NCBI GenBank assembly: GCA_019418625.1
Contig: DYBL01000074.1
Location: 1-57,968, forward strand
Source of the DNA: Clostridiales bacterium
Lineage (GTDB): Bacteria > Bacillota > Clostridia > Oscillospirales > Oscillospiraceae
DNA length: 57,968 bases
Reading direction: 5' to 3'
This document shows positions 31,631-40,685 of the stretch, piece by piece. Position numbers and translations under genes: made by a program. Below the pieces are notes generated by a model. It worked only from the letters and a program-made list of their open reading frames with translations. It was not told where the DNA came from and did not search any database. Every line of letters begins with the position of its first letter. The first letter of the stretch is position 1.

Positions 31631-32727
31631 TGCTTAATACGATTACGATTCTGATTTGGATCGCCGTAGTCACAGCCGCGGTCTCACTGACCAATACAAG
31701 ACGGCTGGTCTTACAATATGGAAAAAGAGAATACCGCTATCCCAAAGCAGTTGCCTGGGCTATGGCGATCCCCATTATCATTTGGGCGGGTACACGCGGA
31801 TATGTGGCAGATACCAGCCTGTACAGAATCGGCTTTCAAAACGCGGCAGACAGTATTTTTGCCATTCCGGGATATTTGAGTGCACAGCCCCAGGACCCCG
31901 GATATGGCGTGTTTCAAATTGCGCTTAAATCCGTCATCGGGAACCATGATGTGGTTTATTTTACGATCATTGCCGCCATCTGTGCACTGTGCGTGATTTT
32001 GACATATCAAAAATACTCCTGCTCCCTGCCTCTGAGCGTGTTCCTCTTTGTGGCCTCCAGTGACTGTTATCAGTGGCTGTTCAACGGCATGCGGCAGTTT
32101 ATCCCCGCGGCGGTCCTGTTTGCAGCTATGGGATTCCTTTTGAAAAAGCGCTATGCGGCGTTTGTCGTCCTGACACTAATTGGAGCTACGTTTCATCTTT
32201 CGGCCTTGCTGCTTATCCCGGCTGCATTTTTGGTGCAGGGAAAAGCGTGGAACAGGAAGACGCTGCTCTTTTTTGCGGCAATTGCCGTTTCAATTTTATT
32301 CCTGGAGCAGTTTACGGACCTTCTGGAAAGAGCGCTCAGCAATACGCAGTATGACGACGTGGTATCGCAGTTTGCTCGTGACGATGGAACAAATATCCTC
32401 CGGGTACTCGTTTATGCAGTGCCCGTATTGTTGTCCCTGGTCGGAAAGAGGCAGATTGACCGCTATGACAGCCCAATCATCAATCTTTGTGTCAACATGT
32501 CGATCCTTTCGCTGGGAATCTATATCCTGTCTATGTTTACCAGCGGAATTTATATCGGCCGAATCCCTGTTTTCTTCTCCCTCTACAATTATATCCTTCT
32601 GCCGTGGGAGATCGAAGCCCTGTTTGATCGCCGGTCTGCGAATCTGATCCGGATTTTGATGATCTGCTTTTATATGGCATTTTGCTACTATCAAATGACC
32701 ATCAGCTGGGGCGTCAGTCTTTATTAA
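31630..32727 (+). CDS. EpsG-like membrane protein, probable polysaccharide polymerase (Wzy function)
   Basis: A 365-residue polytopic membrane protein with about ten hydrophobic segments, resembling the EpsG family of Firmicute exopolysaccharide operons. The marker region is WAGTRGYVADTSLYRIGF (family RxxxxDTxxY), followed by QDPGYGVFQIALKSV and, later, WLFNGMRQFIPAAVLFAA (NGxRQ). EpsG/Wzy proteins link repeat units on the outer membrane face. ATG 31630 overlaps the previous stop. It is the only polymerase-like gene in the cluster, which supports the assignment. Confidence 0.8.
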   Translation: MLNTITILIWIAVVTAAVSLTNTRRLVLQYGKREYRYPKAVAWAMAIPIIIWAGTRGYVADTSLYRIGFQNAADSIFAIPGYLSAQPQDPGYGVFQIALKSVIGNHDVVYFTIIAAICALCVILTYQKYSCSLPLSVFLFVASSDCYQWLFNGMRQFIPAAVLFAAMGFLLKKRYAAFVVLTLIGATFHLSALLLIPAAFLVQGKAWNRKTLLFFAAIAVSILFLEQFTDLLERALSNTQYDDVVSQFARDDGTNILRVLVYAVPVLLSLVGKRQIDRYDSPIINLCVNMSILSLGIYILSMFTSGIYIGRIPVFFSLYNYILLPWEIEALFDRRSANLIRILMICFYMAFCYYQMTISWGVSLY

Positions 32728-32739
32728 AAAGGATTGCCT

Positions 32740-33783
32740 ATGAAAATCAGTGTGATCATTCCAGTGCACAACGCTGCGCCGTTTTTGCCCCAATGCATGG
32801 ACAGCGTGCTGCATCAAACATTTGAAAACCTGGAGATTTTGTGCGTGGATGATGGCTCCACAGACAACTCCGGTGATATTCTGCGGAAGTACCAAGCGTC
32901 AGATCATAGAGTTGTACCTTTTTTTCAGGAAAACCAAGGGGTGTCTGCTGCCAGAAACCTGGCGCTGCAATATGCGACAGGCGATTACCTGATATTTGTA
33001 GACAGCGATGATTGGCTGGAACCGGACACCTGCCAGACTGCTCTGGAGGCGGCGGAGCGGACACGGGCGGATGTGGTCATGTGGACCTATATCCGGGAAT
33101 ATGGGACACATCGGCAGGAAAAACGCATTTTTGATGAACATGAGATCGTATTCGGCCCGGAGGGATGCCAACGCCTGCACCGGCGGATGATTGGCCTGGC
33201 AGGAAGTGAACTTGCGCACCCGGAGACGGCGGATGCGCTGTGCACGCTGTGGGGGAAGTTGTATCGCCGTTCCATCATTGCTGAAAACAATATTGAAGTA
33301 CCGGATATCCGGAAATTTGGAACTTACGAAGACGGACTTTTTAACTTGAATGTGTTCGCTTTCGTGCATAAAGCGGCCTTTGTCAATCGGGCATTGTATC
33401 ATTACAGAAGAGATAACGCCGCATCGATCACGCAGTCCTTTAAGCCAGATCTGTTTCAGCAGCAGCTGCATGTGTTTGATTATATGGCGGATTACATAAG
33501 CATCCATACAGGTATCCCCGATGCACAGCAGGCGCTCAGTAACCGGATCGCGCTGAGTCTGATCAGCCTGGGGCTGAATGAATTGGAAAATCCAACCGGC
33601 ATACGGGCCAGGTATGCGGGCCTGAAAGCGATCCTGAGAGATCCCCGGTGTCATGGGGCTTATTGCACACTGCCGCTGGAGACTTTTCCGATGCACTGGA
33701 AACTGTTTTTTGGGTTTGCACGGAGACGGTTTACGTTGGGAGTCTACCTGCTTCTCTGGTGCATCAATTTTATGAGAAAATGA
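32740..33783 (+). CDS. Glycosyltransferase family 2
   Basis: A 347-residue GT-A transferase. ISVIIPVHNAAPFLPQCMDS opens the nucleotide-binding domain, with VDDGSTDNSGDIL and the metal-binding VDSDDW near residue 90. The C-terminal half is variable and probably binds the acceptor. ATG 32740 lies six bases behind AAGGA; TTG 32734 is too close. It sits between the polymerase and a second GT2 gene on the same strand. Donor and acceptor are unknown. Confidence 0.9.
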   Translation: MKISVIIPVHNAAPFLPQCMDSVLHQTFENLEILCVDDGSTDNSGDILRKYQASDHRVVPFFQENQGVSAARNLALQYATGDYLIFVDSDDWLEPDTCQTALEAAERTRADVVMWTYIREYGTHRQEKRIFDEHEIVFGPEGCQRLHRRMIGLAGSELAHPETADALCTLWGKLYRRSIIAENNIEVPDIRKFGTYEDGLFNLNVFAFVHKAAFVNRALYHYRRDNAASITQSFKPDLFQQQLHVFDYMADYISIHTGIPDAQQALSNRIALSLISLGLNELENPTGIRARYAGLKAILRDPRCHGAYCTLPLETFPMHWKLFFGFARRRFTLGVYLLLWCINFMRK

Positions 33784-33804
33784 AAAAGAGAGGATAACAG
33801 TATC

Positions 33805-34629
33805 ATGCCAGCTTCGCCGAAGGTCTCCATTATCATGGGCGTATATAATTGCGAAAACACATTACACGAGGCAATTGATTCCATCCTGAATCAGACGTTT
33901 CAAGACTGGGAGTTTATTATCTGCGATGACGGATCTTCGGACCGGAGCGTTGAGATTCTGCAGCATTATGCTCAGCGGTACCCGGAAAAGTTTGTCTTGT
34001 TGAAAAATGATTCCAACCGCGGCCTCAACGAAACATTGAATACCTGCCTTTCCTGCGCACGCGGGAAGTATGTGGCCCGAATGGATGGCGATGATACTTG
34101 CCCGCCGGATCGATTGGAGCGGGAGTATCAATTTTTGGAGAGTCACGAAGAATATGCGTTTGTCAGCGGATTTATGTCGCTCTTTGATGAGTCGGGAGTC
34201 TGGGGAGTAGTAAAGCACAAGGAGTGTCCGTCCAAGGAAGACCTTATCAAGCACTCACCATGCTTTTGCCATGCACCTTGCATGGTCTTGAGGAATGCGT
34301 ACTTGGATGTGGGAGGCTATACAGTTGATCGGCGTCTGCTGCGATATGAGGACTGCAACCTGTGGTGCAAATTATATGGGCACGGTTACCTGGGCTACAA
34401 TATCCAGGATGTTATTTACAGTATGAGGGATGATCATAATGCCTATCGACGCCGGACGTTTGCCTCGCGTATGCAGGCGGTATACGTGGCTTATGTCGAT
34501 ATGAAGGAGCTGCATGCATCCTATGGATATTATTTGCTCTTGATTCCAAAGTTTTTTACCAATTTGGCCAAGGCGGTTGTTCCAGAATGGATTTATATGG
34601 CGATTCATAGGCGCCGCCTTCAGAAATGA
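33805..34629 (+). CDS. Glycosyltransferase family 2
   Basis: A 274-residue GT2 with the standard core VSIIMGVYNCENTLHEAIDS, CDDGSSDRSVEIL and MDGDD as metal-binding DxD, then PPDRLEREYQFLES. It is a short GT2 with the catalytic-base region around RYEDCNLWCKLY. ATG 33805 is preceded by AGAGGA at about ten bases. The gene lies 21 bases after its GT2 neighbour and 21 bases before a pyruvyltransferase, so all are co-transcribed. Sugar specificity cannot be told from sequence. Confidence 0.9.
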   Translation: MPASPKVSIIMGVYNCENTLHEAIDSILNQTFQDWEFIICDDGSSDRSVEILQHYAQRYPEKFVLLKNDSNRGLNETLNTCLSCARGKYVARMDGDDTCPPDRLEREYQFLESHEEYAFVSGFMSLFDESGVWGVVKHKECPSKEDLIKHSPCFCHAPCMVLRNAYLDVGGYTVDRRLLRYEDCNLWCKLYGHGYLGYNIQDVIYSMRDDHNAYRRRTFASRMQAVYVAYVDMKELHASYGYYLLLIPKFFTNLAKAVVPEWIYMAIHRRRLQK

Positions 34630-34650
34630 AAGAACATAACGGGTGAGATC

Positions 34651-35748
34651 ATGCGGCGTGTTGGGATCCTTACATTTCATGCGGCTCATAATTACGGGTC
34701 CGGTTTGCAGGCATATGCTTTGCAGCAAACGCTGGACCAGATGGGCGTGGAGAATGAATTTATCAATTTCCGGACGGAGCGGCAAAAAGACCAGTATCGT
34801 CCTCTGACAAAACGCAGGGGGCTGAAATACCTTGTTAAGAATTTTTACTTTTTGCTGCACTATGCTGCCAGAAGTAAAAAGTACCGCCTTTTTGAGGCAT
34901 TTATTTCCGACTGCTTGCGGACAACAAAAGAAGAGTATTCATCAGATTTGGATTTGGAGGAAAAAGATTTTCCCTATAATTGCTATATCAGCGGCAGCGA
35001 TCAAATATGGAACACAGAGCCCAACGATGCAGACATGGCCTATTTTTTGCCATTTGTAAAAAATGGAAAACGCATTGCATACGCCCCCAGCTTTGGGCAA
35101 AAAGGACATATCAAACATAAAGACGAGATCGCTTCTTATCTTATGCAGTATGATGTGCTGTCGGTTCGTGACACATGGGGACAGAAGTTTGTAGCAGAAC
35201 TGACAGGGCGAAGCGCACCAGTGGTCCTGGATCCTACAATGCTGCTAACGGCATCACAGTGGGATAGATTGATTGGACCGCGTATAGAGAAGAAAAAGTA
35301 TATTTTACTGTATACACTGTTTGCGACCCCGGAAATCATTCGCACTACAAAATATATCTCGAAGCAACTGCATCTGCCGGTGATCATAACAACGATAACC
35401 AATCAGTACGATATTTTCAGCGGATTCTGTGTCAGAATGGAGACGGGACCTCGGGAATTTCTGAACTATGTAAAATATGCCGAATGTGTTTGTACGACTT
35501 CCTTTCATGGGACGGTATTCTCCATTCTGCTGCATAGGCCGTTCCTGGCAATTGGCGGGATGGAGGACCGCCGGATCGCAACGCTGCTGGGACAGTGCGG
35601 GTTAGAAAAGTACAGCTGTATCCCCGGCGATTGTCCGGATATAAAAGCGCTTTTCTGGGAGATTCCTTTTGACCATGCAGATGAGCAAATTCAAAAAGAG
35701 CGTACAGACAGCCTTGACTTTTTGAAGCGTTCTTTGGAATGCCTGTGA
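34651..35748 (+). CDS. Polysaccharide pyruvyl transferase family protein (first copy)
   Basis: A 365-residue member of the polysaccharide pyruvyl transferase family, which places ketal-linked pyruvate on sugars in cell-surface polymers. Family motifs are THFHAAHNYGSGLQAYAL-type TFHAAHNYGSGLQAYAL at the N-terminus, CYISGSDQIWN in the middle and CTTSFHGTVFSILLHRPF near the C-terminus. The next gene is an Fe-S F420-dehydrogenase-beta-like protein; the same two families recur at 43600 and 46300. ATG 34651 has only a weak ribosome site (GGTGAG). Whether the donor is phosphoenolpyruvate, as known for the family, is inferred. Confidence 0.88.
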   Translation: MRRVGILTFHAAHNYGSGLQAYALQQTLDQMGVENEFINFRTERQKDQYRPLTKRRGLKYLVKNFYFLLHYAARSKKYRLFEAFISDCLRTTKEEYSSDLDLEEKDFPYNCYISGSDQIWNTEPNDADMAYFLPFVKNGKRIAYAPSFGQKGHIKHKDEIASYLMQYDVLSVRDTWGQKFVAELTGRSAPVVLDPTMLLTASQWDRLIGPRIEKKKYILLYTLFATPEIIRTTKYISKQLHLPVIITTITNQYDIFSGFCVRMETGPREFLNYVKYAECVCTTSFHGTVFSILLHRPFLAIGGMEDRRIATLLGQCGLEKYSCIPGDCPDIKALFWEIPFDHADEQIQKERTDSLDFLKRSLECL

Positions 35749-35759
35749 GGTATAAAGAG

Positions 35760-36905
35760 ATGATGGAACTATGCGATAGAGCGCTCTGCACAGGGTGCCA
35801 AAGCTGCTTTAACAGTTGCCCAAAAGGATGTATTTCCTTGAAAATGGAAAATGGATATCTGTATCCCGCTATCGATGATACGCAGTGTATAGAATGTGGG
35901 AGGTGCAGGGAGTCCTGCCCGGTGCTTAGGCCTGTTGAACAGAAAATTCCCCGCCGGGTTTTTGCTGCAGCCTGCCTGGATCTGTCTGATTATAAAGCGT
36001 CTACCTCTGGCGGTATGGCGACTCTCTTGGGCAAAAAAATAATATTGCAGGGAGGCATTGTTTACGGAGCTGCCTTTGTGAACCAAAAGCAGGGAGTGCG
36101 CCATGTCAGAGTCAACTCATTAGAGGGACTGGAGCGTTTACGGGGCTCAAAATATGTCCACAGTGAAATTGGAACAACCTATCGACAGGTTGCGGAAGAT
36201 CTGAAAGAAAACCGGACAGTTTTATTCGTTGGGACCCCTTGCCAAGTGGCAGGGTTATATCGATATCTGGGAACGCGGACAGAGCGGCTGATTACTATCG
36301 ACCTTGTTTGCCACGGAACGCCGCCATATGCTTTCCTAAGGGAGCATCTGGAAAGACGGACGAAGGAATACGATCAAATCATTTTCCGGGTCGGCGGGGA
36401 ATTTAGGCTGGTTGCAGAATGGAACAAGGCACCGGCCTATACGCAGGACCGATTTTTAGATATGTATTATCTTGGCTTTCTAAAAGGCTTGACTTATCGG
36501 AAATCCTGCTATTCCTGCGAATATGCAACCAGCAGCCGCTGCGGCGATATCACTCTGGGAGATTTCTGGGGGTATCGGGGAACTTACCGCGCCTTTCCGT
36601 TTGAGGGAAAGTACGGCTTGTCTCTTGTTATGCTGAACAGTGAAAAGGGACAGGATCTTTTTGAGAATTGTCAAAAGGAAATAGCCTGTGAGGAGAGGAC
36701 ACTGGAAGAGGCTGTTGAAGGGAATACGCAGCTGCGCCATCCTGCAAATGTCCATAGAAATCGAGAAAAATTCCTGAAATTGTATAAAAAAAGAGGCTTT
36801 GATTATGCGGCCAAACAGAGCCTTTTCCTGGAACGGATGGTGTACGGAGTTCTGTATCTGGTAGAACAATTTCAGAAAAACAGATATTCGGAGAAGCCTA
36901 AATGA
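35760..36905 (+). CDS. Coenzyme F420 hydrogenase/dehydrogenase beta-like Fe-S protein (first copy)
   Basis: A 381-residue redox protein. Two 4Fe-4S motifs lie at the N-terminus (CTGCQSCFNSCPKGC and CIECGRCRESCP), followed by the beta-subunit-type flavin domain with STSGGMATLLGKKII, VGTPCQVAGLYRYLG and LVCHGTPPYAFLREHL, then CEYATSSRCGDITLGDFWG. Firmicutes lack F420, so another flavin or ferredoxin substrate is likely. ATG 35760 fits GTGAGG at 35745-35750; ATG 35739 would overlap the pyruvyltransferase. It pairs with that transferase, suggesting a reductive step on the sugar or the pyruvyl group. Its real reaction is unknown. Confidence 0.85.
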   Translation: MMELCDRALCTGCQSCFNSCPKGCISLKMENGYLYPAIDDTQCIECGRCRESCPVLRPVEQKIPRRVFAAACLDLSDYKASTSGGMATLLGKKIILQGGIVYGAAFVNQKQGVRHVRVNSLEGLERLRGSKYVHSEIGTTYRQVAEDLKENRTVLFVGTPCQVAGLYRYLGTRTERLITIDLVCHGTPPYAFLREHLERRTKEYDQIIFRVGGEFRLVAEWNKAPAYTQDRFLDMYYLGFLKGLTYRKSCYSCEYATSSRCGDITLGDFWGYRGTYRAFPFEGKYGLSLVMLNSEKGQDLFENCQKEIACEERTLEEAVEGNTQLRHPANVHRNREKFLKLYKKRGFDYAAKQSLFLERMVYGVLYLVEQFQKNRYSEKPK

Positions 36906-38014
36906 AAAAAATTTTGTTTGTGATTCATGACTTGCATCATGGCGGTGCGGAGAAAGTGCTTGTCAACTTGGTTAATCACATGGACAAAGACCGTTTTGAC
37001 ATCAGTGTATTGGCCTTGTTCGGAGGAGGAGTCAATGAACAATTCCTTTCTCCGCAAGTCCGGCTTCTGCACGGCCATCAGAGTATGATCCCCGGAAACA
37101 GCAAAATTATGAAGCTGTTTTCTCCCCGGCAGCTGTTTCGGCATTACATCAAGGAAAAGTACGATGTCATCGTGTCCTATCTGGAAGGGCCCAGCGCCAG
37201 AATTGTCAGCGGCTGCCCGGATGACGGGACACGGCTGGTTTCGTGGATTCACATTGAACAGCACACGATAAAAAAGGCAGCTGGATCTTTCCGCACTCCG
37301 GCTGAAGCAGCTCGTTGTTACGCACGATTTGACAGGACAATCTGTGTTGCCCAGAGTGTTGCAGACGATTTCCAATCGATTTTTGCATTGGAGCGGTTGC
37401 CAGTTGTCCTATATAACACTGTGGAGAGTGACGTGATCAAAGCCAATGCAGAAGAGGGCGTAGCGAGTGAGCAATTTTCCAAAGAACAACTGAAAATAAT
37501 TGGGGTTGGAAAGCTAGTACCAGCAAAGGGGTTTGACCGATTGCTTTATGTTCATAAGCGCCTTTTGCTTGAGGATCATTTACCAGTGCATACCTATCTG
37601 CTGGGAGAAGGTCCAGAACGGGAAAAAATGGAGTCATGGATTAAAAAAAATGAGTTGCAGGATTCCATTACATTCCTTGGCTATCAGACCAACCCATACA
37701 AATATGTCGCGGCCTGCGACCTGTTTGTGTGCTCCTCTTATGCGGAAGGCTTTTCCACGGCTGCTACAGAAGCACTGATCGTAGGGACACCAGTTATCAC
37801 AACCAGAGTGTCCGGTATGCAAGAGATGCTGGGAGACAATGAGTATGGTGTGATTACAGAAAACGACGAAGAATCGCTTTATTGTGGAATACGAGATTTG
37901 CTAAATGATCCGCAGCGTTTATCCCATTATCGGGAAAAAGCGAGAGAAAGAGGTATGTTTTTCAGCACGGAGCAGACAGTCCAGGCGGTAGAAGAAATGT
38001 TGAAGCTTTTATGA
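36902..38014 (+). CDS. Glycosyltransferase family 4
   Basis: A 370-residue GT-B transferase. The start KKILFVIHDLHHGGAEKVLVNL is the GT4 type with the HGGAE acceptor loop. VGKLVPAKGFDRLL, LLGEGPEREKMESWI, LGYQTNPYKYVAACDLFVCS and YAEGFSTAATEALIVGTPVI (EX7E) define the nucleotide-sugar domain. ATG 36902 overlaps the preceding stop as ATGA. It is one of two GT4 enzymes in the cluster; the rest are GT2. Linkage and sugar are not predictable. Confidence 0.92.
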   Translation: MKKILFVIHDLHHGGAEKVLVNLVNHMDKDRFDISVLALFGGGVNEQFLSPQVRLLHGHQSMIPGNSKIMKLFSPRQLFRHYIKEKYDVIVSYLEGPSARIVSGCPDDGTRLVSWIHIEQHTIKKAAGSFRTPAEAARCYARFDRTICVAQSVADDFQSIFALERLPVVLYNTVESDVIKANAEEGVASEQFSKEQLKIIGVGKLVPAKGFDRLLYVHKRLLLEDHLPVHTYLLGEGPEREKMESWIKKNELQDSITFLGYQTNPYKYVAACDLFVCSSYAEGFSTAATEALIVGTPVITTRVSGMQEMLGDNEYGVITENDEESLYCGIRDLLNDPQRLSHYREKARERGMFFSTEQTVQAVEEMLKLL

Positions 38015-38033
38015 AATAAGGTACATAATTTCA

Positions 38034-39023
38034 ATGAATAATTTTTGTTATTCTGTTGTTATACGAACTACCGGCCAGGCCGGGGAAAAATATGCACGTT
38101 TGTTATCCTGCATTTCCAAGCTGCAGCCATGTCCTGAAGAGATCATTGTGGTACTGCCAGATGGGGTAAAACCACCGCAGGAACAACTAGGATGTGAAAC
38201 CTTTTATCATTGCCCAAAAGGAATGGTACGACAGCGTCTCTATGGGCTTGGGCAGTGTCGAAGTCCGTATGCGCTTTTCTGTGATGATGACATTGCCTTT
38301 TCGCCTGATTTTGTTCAAAAGCTCCATCGGCCACTAGAGAATGGGATTGCAGAGCTTTCCGCAGGACCGCTTTTGAGCTTTTTCCCCCAAAAAGGGGGGC
38401 GAGCAATTTTGAGCATGGTTTTAGGAAATACAGCGCCGATGCTTCCATGGCGGAACATGTATGTCCGCGTGCTGCGTTCGACGGGGTATTCGTACAACCG
38501 GAATATTGATCCAGCAAAATGCTTGTATTATCCATCTGAGTCTTTGGCTTGGACGTGCTTTTACGCAAAAACGGAAGCTATGCGCCGAATCCATCTGGAA
38601 GAAGAAACTTGGCTGGATGCACACGGATATGCGGCAATGGATGATCAGACCATGTTTTACAAAGCACATTTGCGCGGGATCCGTACGGTCGTGGTAGCAG
38701 ATGCTCCATATGAACATCTAGATGCCAAAACCTCCAGGAAATTTCCGCAGAGCAGACCGAACGTTAATTATTCTATCGGATTTAATCGAGTCGTTTTTTG
38801 GCATCGCTTTTTGTTCAGCATCCATAGAGGCGGATTTGAACGCCTTATGGATCGAGCGTGTTTTTACTATCAATGCTTTTGCGGATATATCTATTCAAAA
38901 CTCAATGTGTTCAGGGGGAAAAAAGAAAAGTCGGATCACCAGAGATTTGTATCCGGCATGTTAGACGGGGCACGTTATGTTAAATCACAAGAGTATGAGA
39001 ATTTATCTCCTGTTAAGGAATGA
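38034..39023 (+). CDS. Glycosyltransferase family 2-like protein
   Basis: A 329-residue GT-A-like protein, more diverged than its neighbours. The N-terminus YSVVIRTTGQAGEKYARLLSC aligns with the GT2 opening strand, and PEEIIVVLPDG replaces the usual VDDGS loop. ALFCDDDIAF near residue 85 gives the metal-binding acidic triad, and WLDAHGYAAMDDQTMFYKAH contains the probable catalytic base. No C-terminal membrane helix is obvious. ATG 38034 has a weak ribosome site. It lies between GT4 and GT2 genes and probably adds one sugar of the repeat unit. Confidence 0.75.
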   Translation: MNNFCYSVVIRTTGQAGEKYARLLSCISKLQPCPEEIIVVLPDGVKPPQEQLGCETFYHCPKGMVRQRLYGLGQCRSPYALFCDDDIAFSPDFVQKLHRPLENGIAELSAGPLLSFFPQKGGRAILSMVLGNTAPMLPWRNMYVRVLRSTGYSYNRNIDPAKCLYYPSESLAWTCFYAKTEAMRRIHLEEETWLDAHGYAAMDDQTMFYKAHLRGIRTVVVADAPYEHLDAKTSRKFPQSRPNVNYSIGFNRVVFWHRFLFSIHRGGFERLMDRACFYYQCFCGYIYSKLNVFRGKKEKSDHQRFVSGMLDGARYVKSQEYENLSPVKE

Positions 39024-39032
39024 GAGTTGTTT

Positions 39033-40007
39033 ATGGAATTAATTTCTGTGATTATCCCTGTTTACAAAACAGAAATGTACTTAAAAAGGTGCATGGATAG
39101 CGTTTTGGCTCAGACATGGACCAACCTGCAGATTATAGCGGTGGATGATGGGTCCCCTGATAGAGCGGGAGTAATTTTGGATGAATATCAGAAAAAAGAT
39201 TCCAGGGTAACGGTAATTCATCAAGAAAATCGGGGCGTTTCTGCAGCTAGAAACGCTGGACTTGCAGTGGCCAAAGGAGAGTATATAGGGTTTGTAGACA
39301 GCGACGACGCACTGGAGCCGGATATGTATGAGGTGCTGATTGGTTTGGCCAAAAAGTATAATGCGCCTATTTCACACTGCGGTTATCGACGGATTTCCCA
39401 AGATGGAAGCACAAAGGAGATTTCCGGAACTGGTACTCTGATGGTGCAGAGCAATGAGAAGGCTATGGAGTGCCTTTTGCAGGGAAAATATTTTGTGGGT
39501 GCTCTGTGGAATAAACTTTTTGACAGACGCTTATTGGCGGATGTTTCTTTTCAAGAAGACCTAAAAATCAATGAGGATTTTTTGGTAGCCTATCAGCTTT
39601 TTAAAAAAGCCGCTAAAAGTGTATATATAGACCGATCATTATATTTGATGTTTGTGAGGGAAGGTTCTGCGACCAGCACAGGAACTGCTCAAGAAAAGCG
39701 TGAAAGTGATCTGCTGTTTGTTGCCGAGTGGATCGCCAACGATAGCCGCAATACAAAGTTTGAATCGGCTGCCCGGCTGCGATATATTGAACTTCTTGCG
39801 ATTGAGTATGCATGGAATGTTGGAAAGGGGAACGCTGAATATTTACAGCAGATCCGAAAGAGACTGAACAAGATAGGATGGAAAAAATATCATATTAGAC
39901 CAGCTCTTTGGCTTAAACTTTTGATGTTGCTTTATATGCCAGAGATGTATTGCCTAATAGATAGAATTTATAGGAAAATTCATAAAAGTAATTGGGACAC
40001 CGTTTGA
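39033..40007 (+). CDS. Glycosyltransferase family 2
   Basis: A 324-residue GT2. ISVIIPVYKTEMYLKRCMDS, AVDDGSPDRAGVIL and VDSDDALEPDMY are the nucleotide and metal-binding motifs, and INEDFLVAYQLF is the region of the catalytic base. ATG 39033 is preceded by AAGGA at 13 bases; TTG 39027 is two codons upstream without advantage. Its core closely resembles that of the genes at 32740 and 40686, pointing to local duplication of GT2 genes. Base composition is clearly richer in A and T than the flanking housekeeping genes. Confidence 0.9.
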   Translation: MELISVIIPVYKTEMYLKRCMDSVLAQTWTNLQIIAVDDGSPDRAGVILDEYQKKDSRVTVIHQENRGVSAARNAGLAVAKGEYIGFVDSDDALEPDMYEVLIGLAKKYNAPISHCGYRRISQDGSTKEISGTGTLMVQSNEKAMECLLQGKYFVGALWNKLFDRRLLADVSFQEDLKINEDFLVAYQLFKKAAKSVYIDRSLYLMFVREGSATSTGTAQEKRESDLLFVAEWIANDSRNTKFESAARLRYIELLAIEYAWNVGKGNAEYLQQIRKRLNKIGWKKYHIRPALWLKLLMLLYMPEMYCLIDRIYRKIHKSNWDTV

Positions 40008-40009
40008 AA

Positions 40010-40684
40010 ATGAAAAATATGAAAGAGAGCATAAAACATTTGATAAAAGAAGCAAACCCTTTGCTGCTGTTGAGAAGAAGAAAATCCAGAAAAAGACTTC
40101 AAAATAAAGAGTTTACATTAATTACATCAAACTGTATTGGCGGCATCATCTATCATGAGTTGGGGATGAAATTTTATTCTCCGACGATTAACCTGCGGAT
40201 TGATTCAGACCAGTTTGCAAAATTTGTGCTGAAAATGGACTACTATCTGGAACAAGATCTAAAATTTATTCGGACTGAAGAGGCATGCCCGGTTGCGCTG
40301 TTGGATGATATCAAAATTTATTTTACCCATTACAAAACAGAAGAGGAAGCTTGCCGAAAATGGCAGGAGCGGAAAAGACGGATTCAATGGGATAATCTAT
40401 TTGTTATGCTCAATGACAGGGATGGGCTTTCGGAGAAGACAATGGCGGCACTTTGCCAAGTAAAATGCCGTGGAATGGTTATGTTTTCAGCAAAAAGACG
40501 ACATGAACTCCCGTATGCACTGTATATGGACTGCTATAGAGATATGCCCTGTGTTGGAAATGTGCTGGAGAAAAATCCGATAACGGGAAAGCGAGTTTAT
40601 GAGCGGTATTTTGACTATGTAAGATGGTTGAATGAGGCAGATGGATCATTGAACTGTGCTCCATTTTCAAAAAAGGGAGAGTAA
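40010..40684 (+). CDS. DUF1919 family protein (exopolysaccharide-associated)
   Basis: A 224-residue protein matching the DUF1919 family seen in surface-polysaccharide clusters. The signature is FTLITSNCIGGIIYHELGMK followed by YSPTINLRID near residue 55, and PVALLDDIKIYFTHY with EEEACRKWQERKRRI in the middle. No membrane segment is evident. ATG 40010 lies just after the preceding stop and no clear ribosome site is present, so translation is probably coupled. The molecular role is not established; a transferase acting on the polymer has been assumed for this family. Confidence 0.8.
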   Translation: MKNMKESIKHLIKEANPLLLLRRRKSRKRLQNKEFTLITSNCIGGIIYHELGMKFYSPTINLRIDSDQFAKFVLKMDYYLEQDLKFIRTEEACPVALLDDIKIYFTHYKTEEEACRKWQERKRRIQWDNLFVMLNDRDGLSEKTMAALCQVKCRGMVMFSAKRRHELPYALYMDCYRDMPCVGNVLEKNPITGKRVYERYFDYVRWLNEADGSLNCAPFSKKGE

Positions 40685-40685
40685 G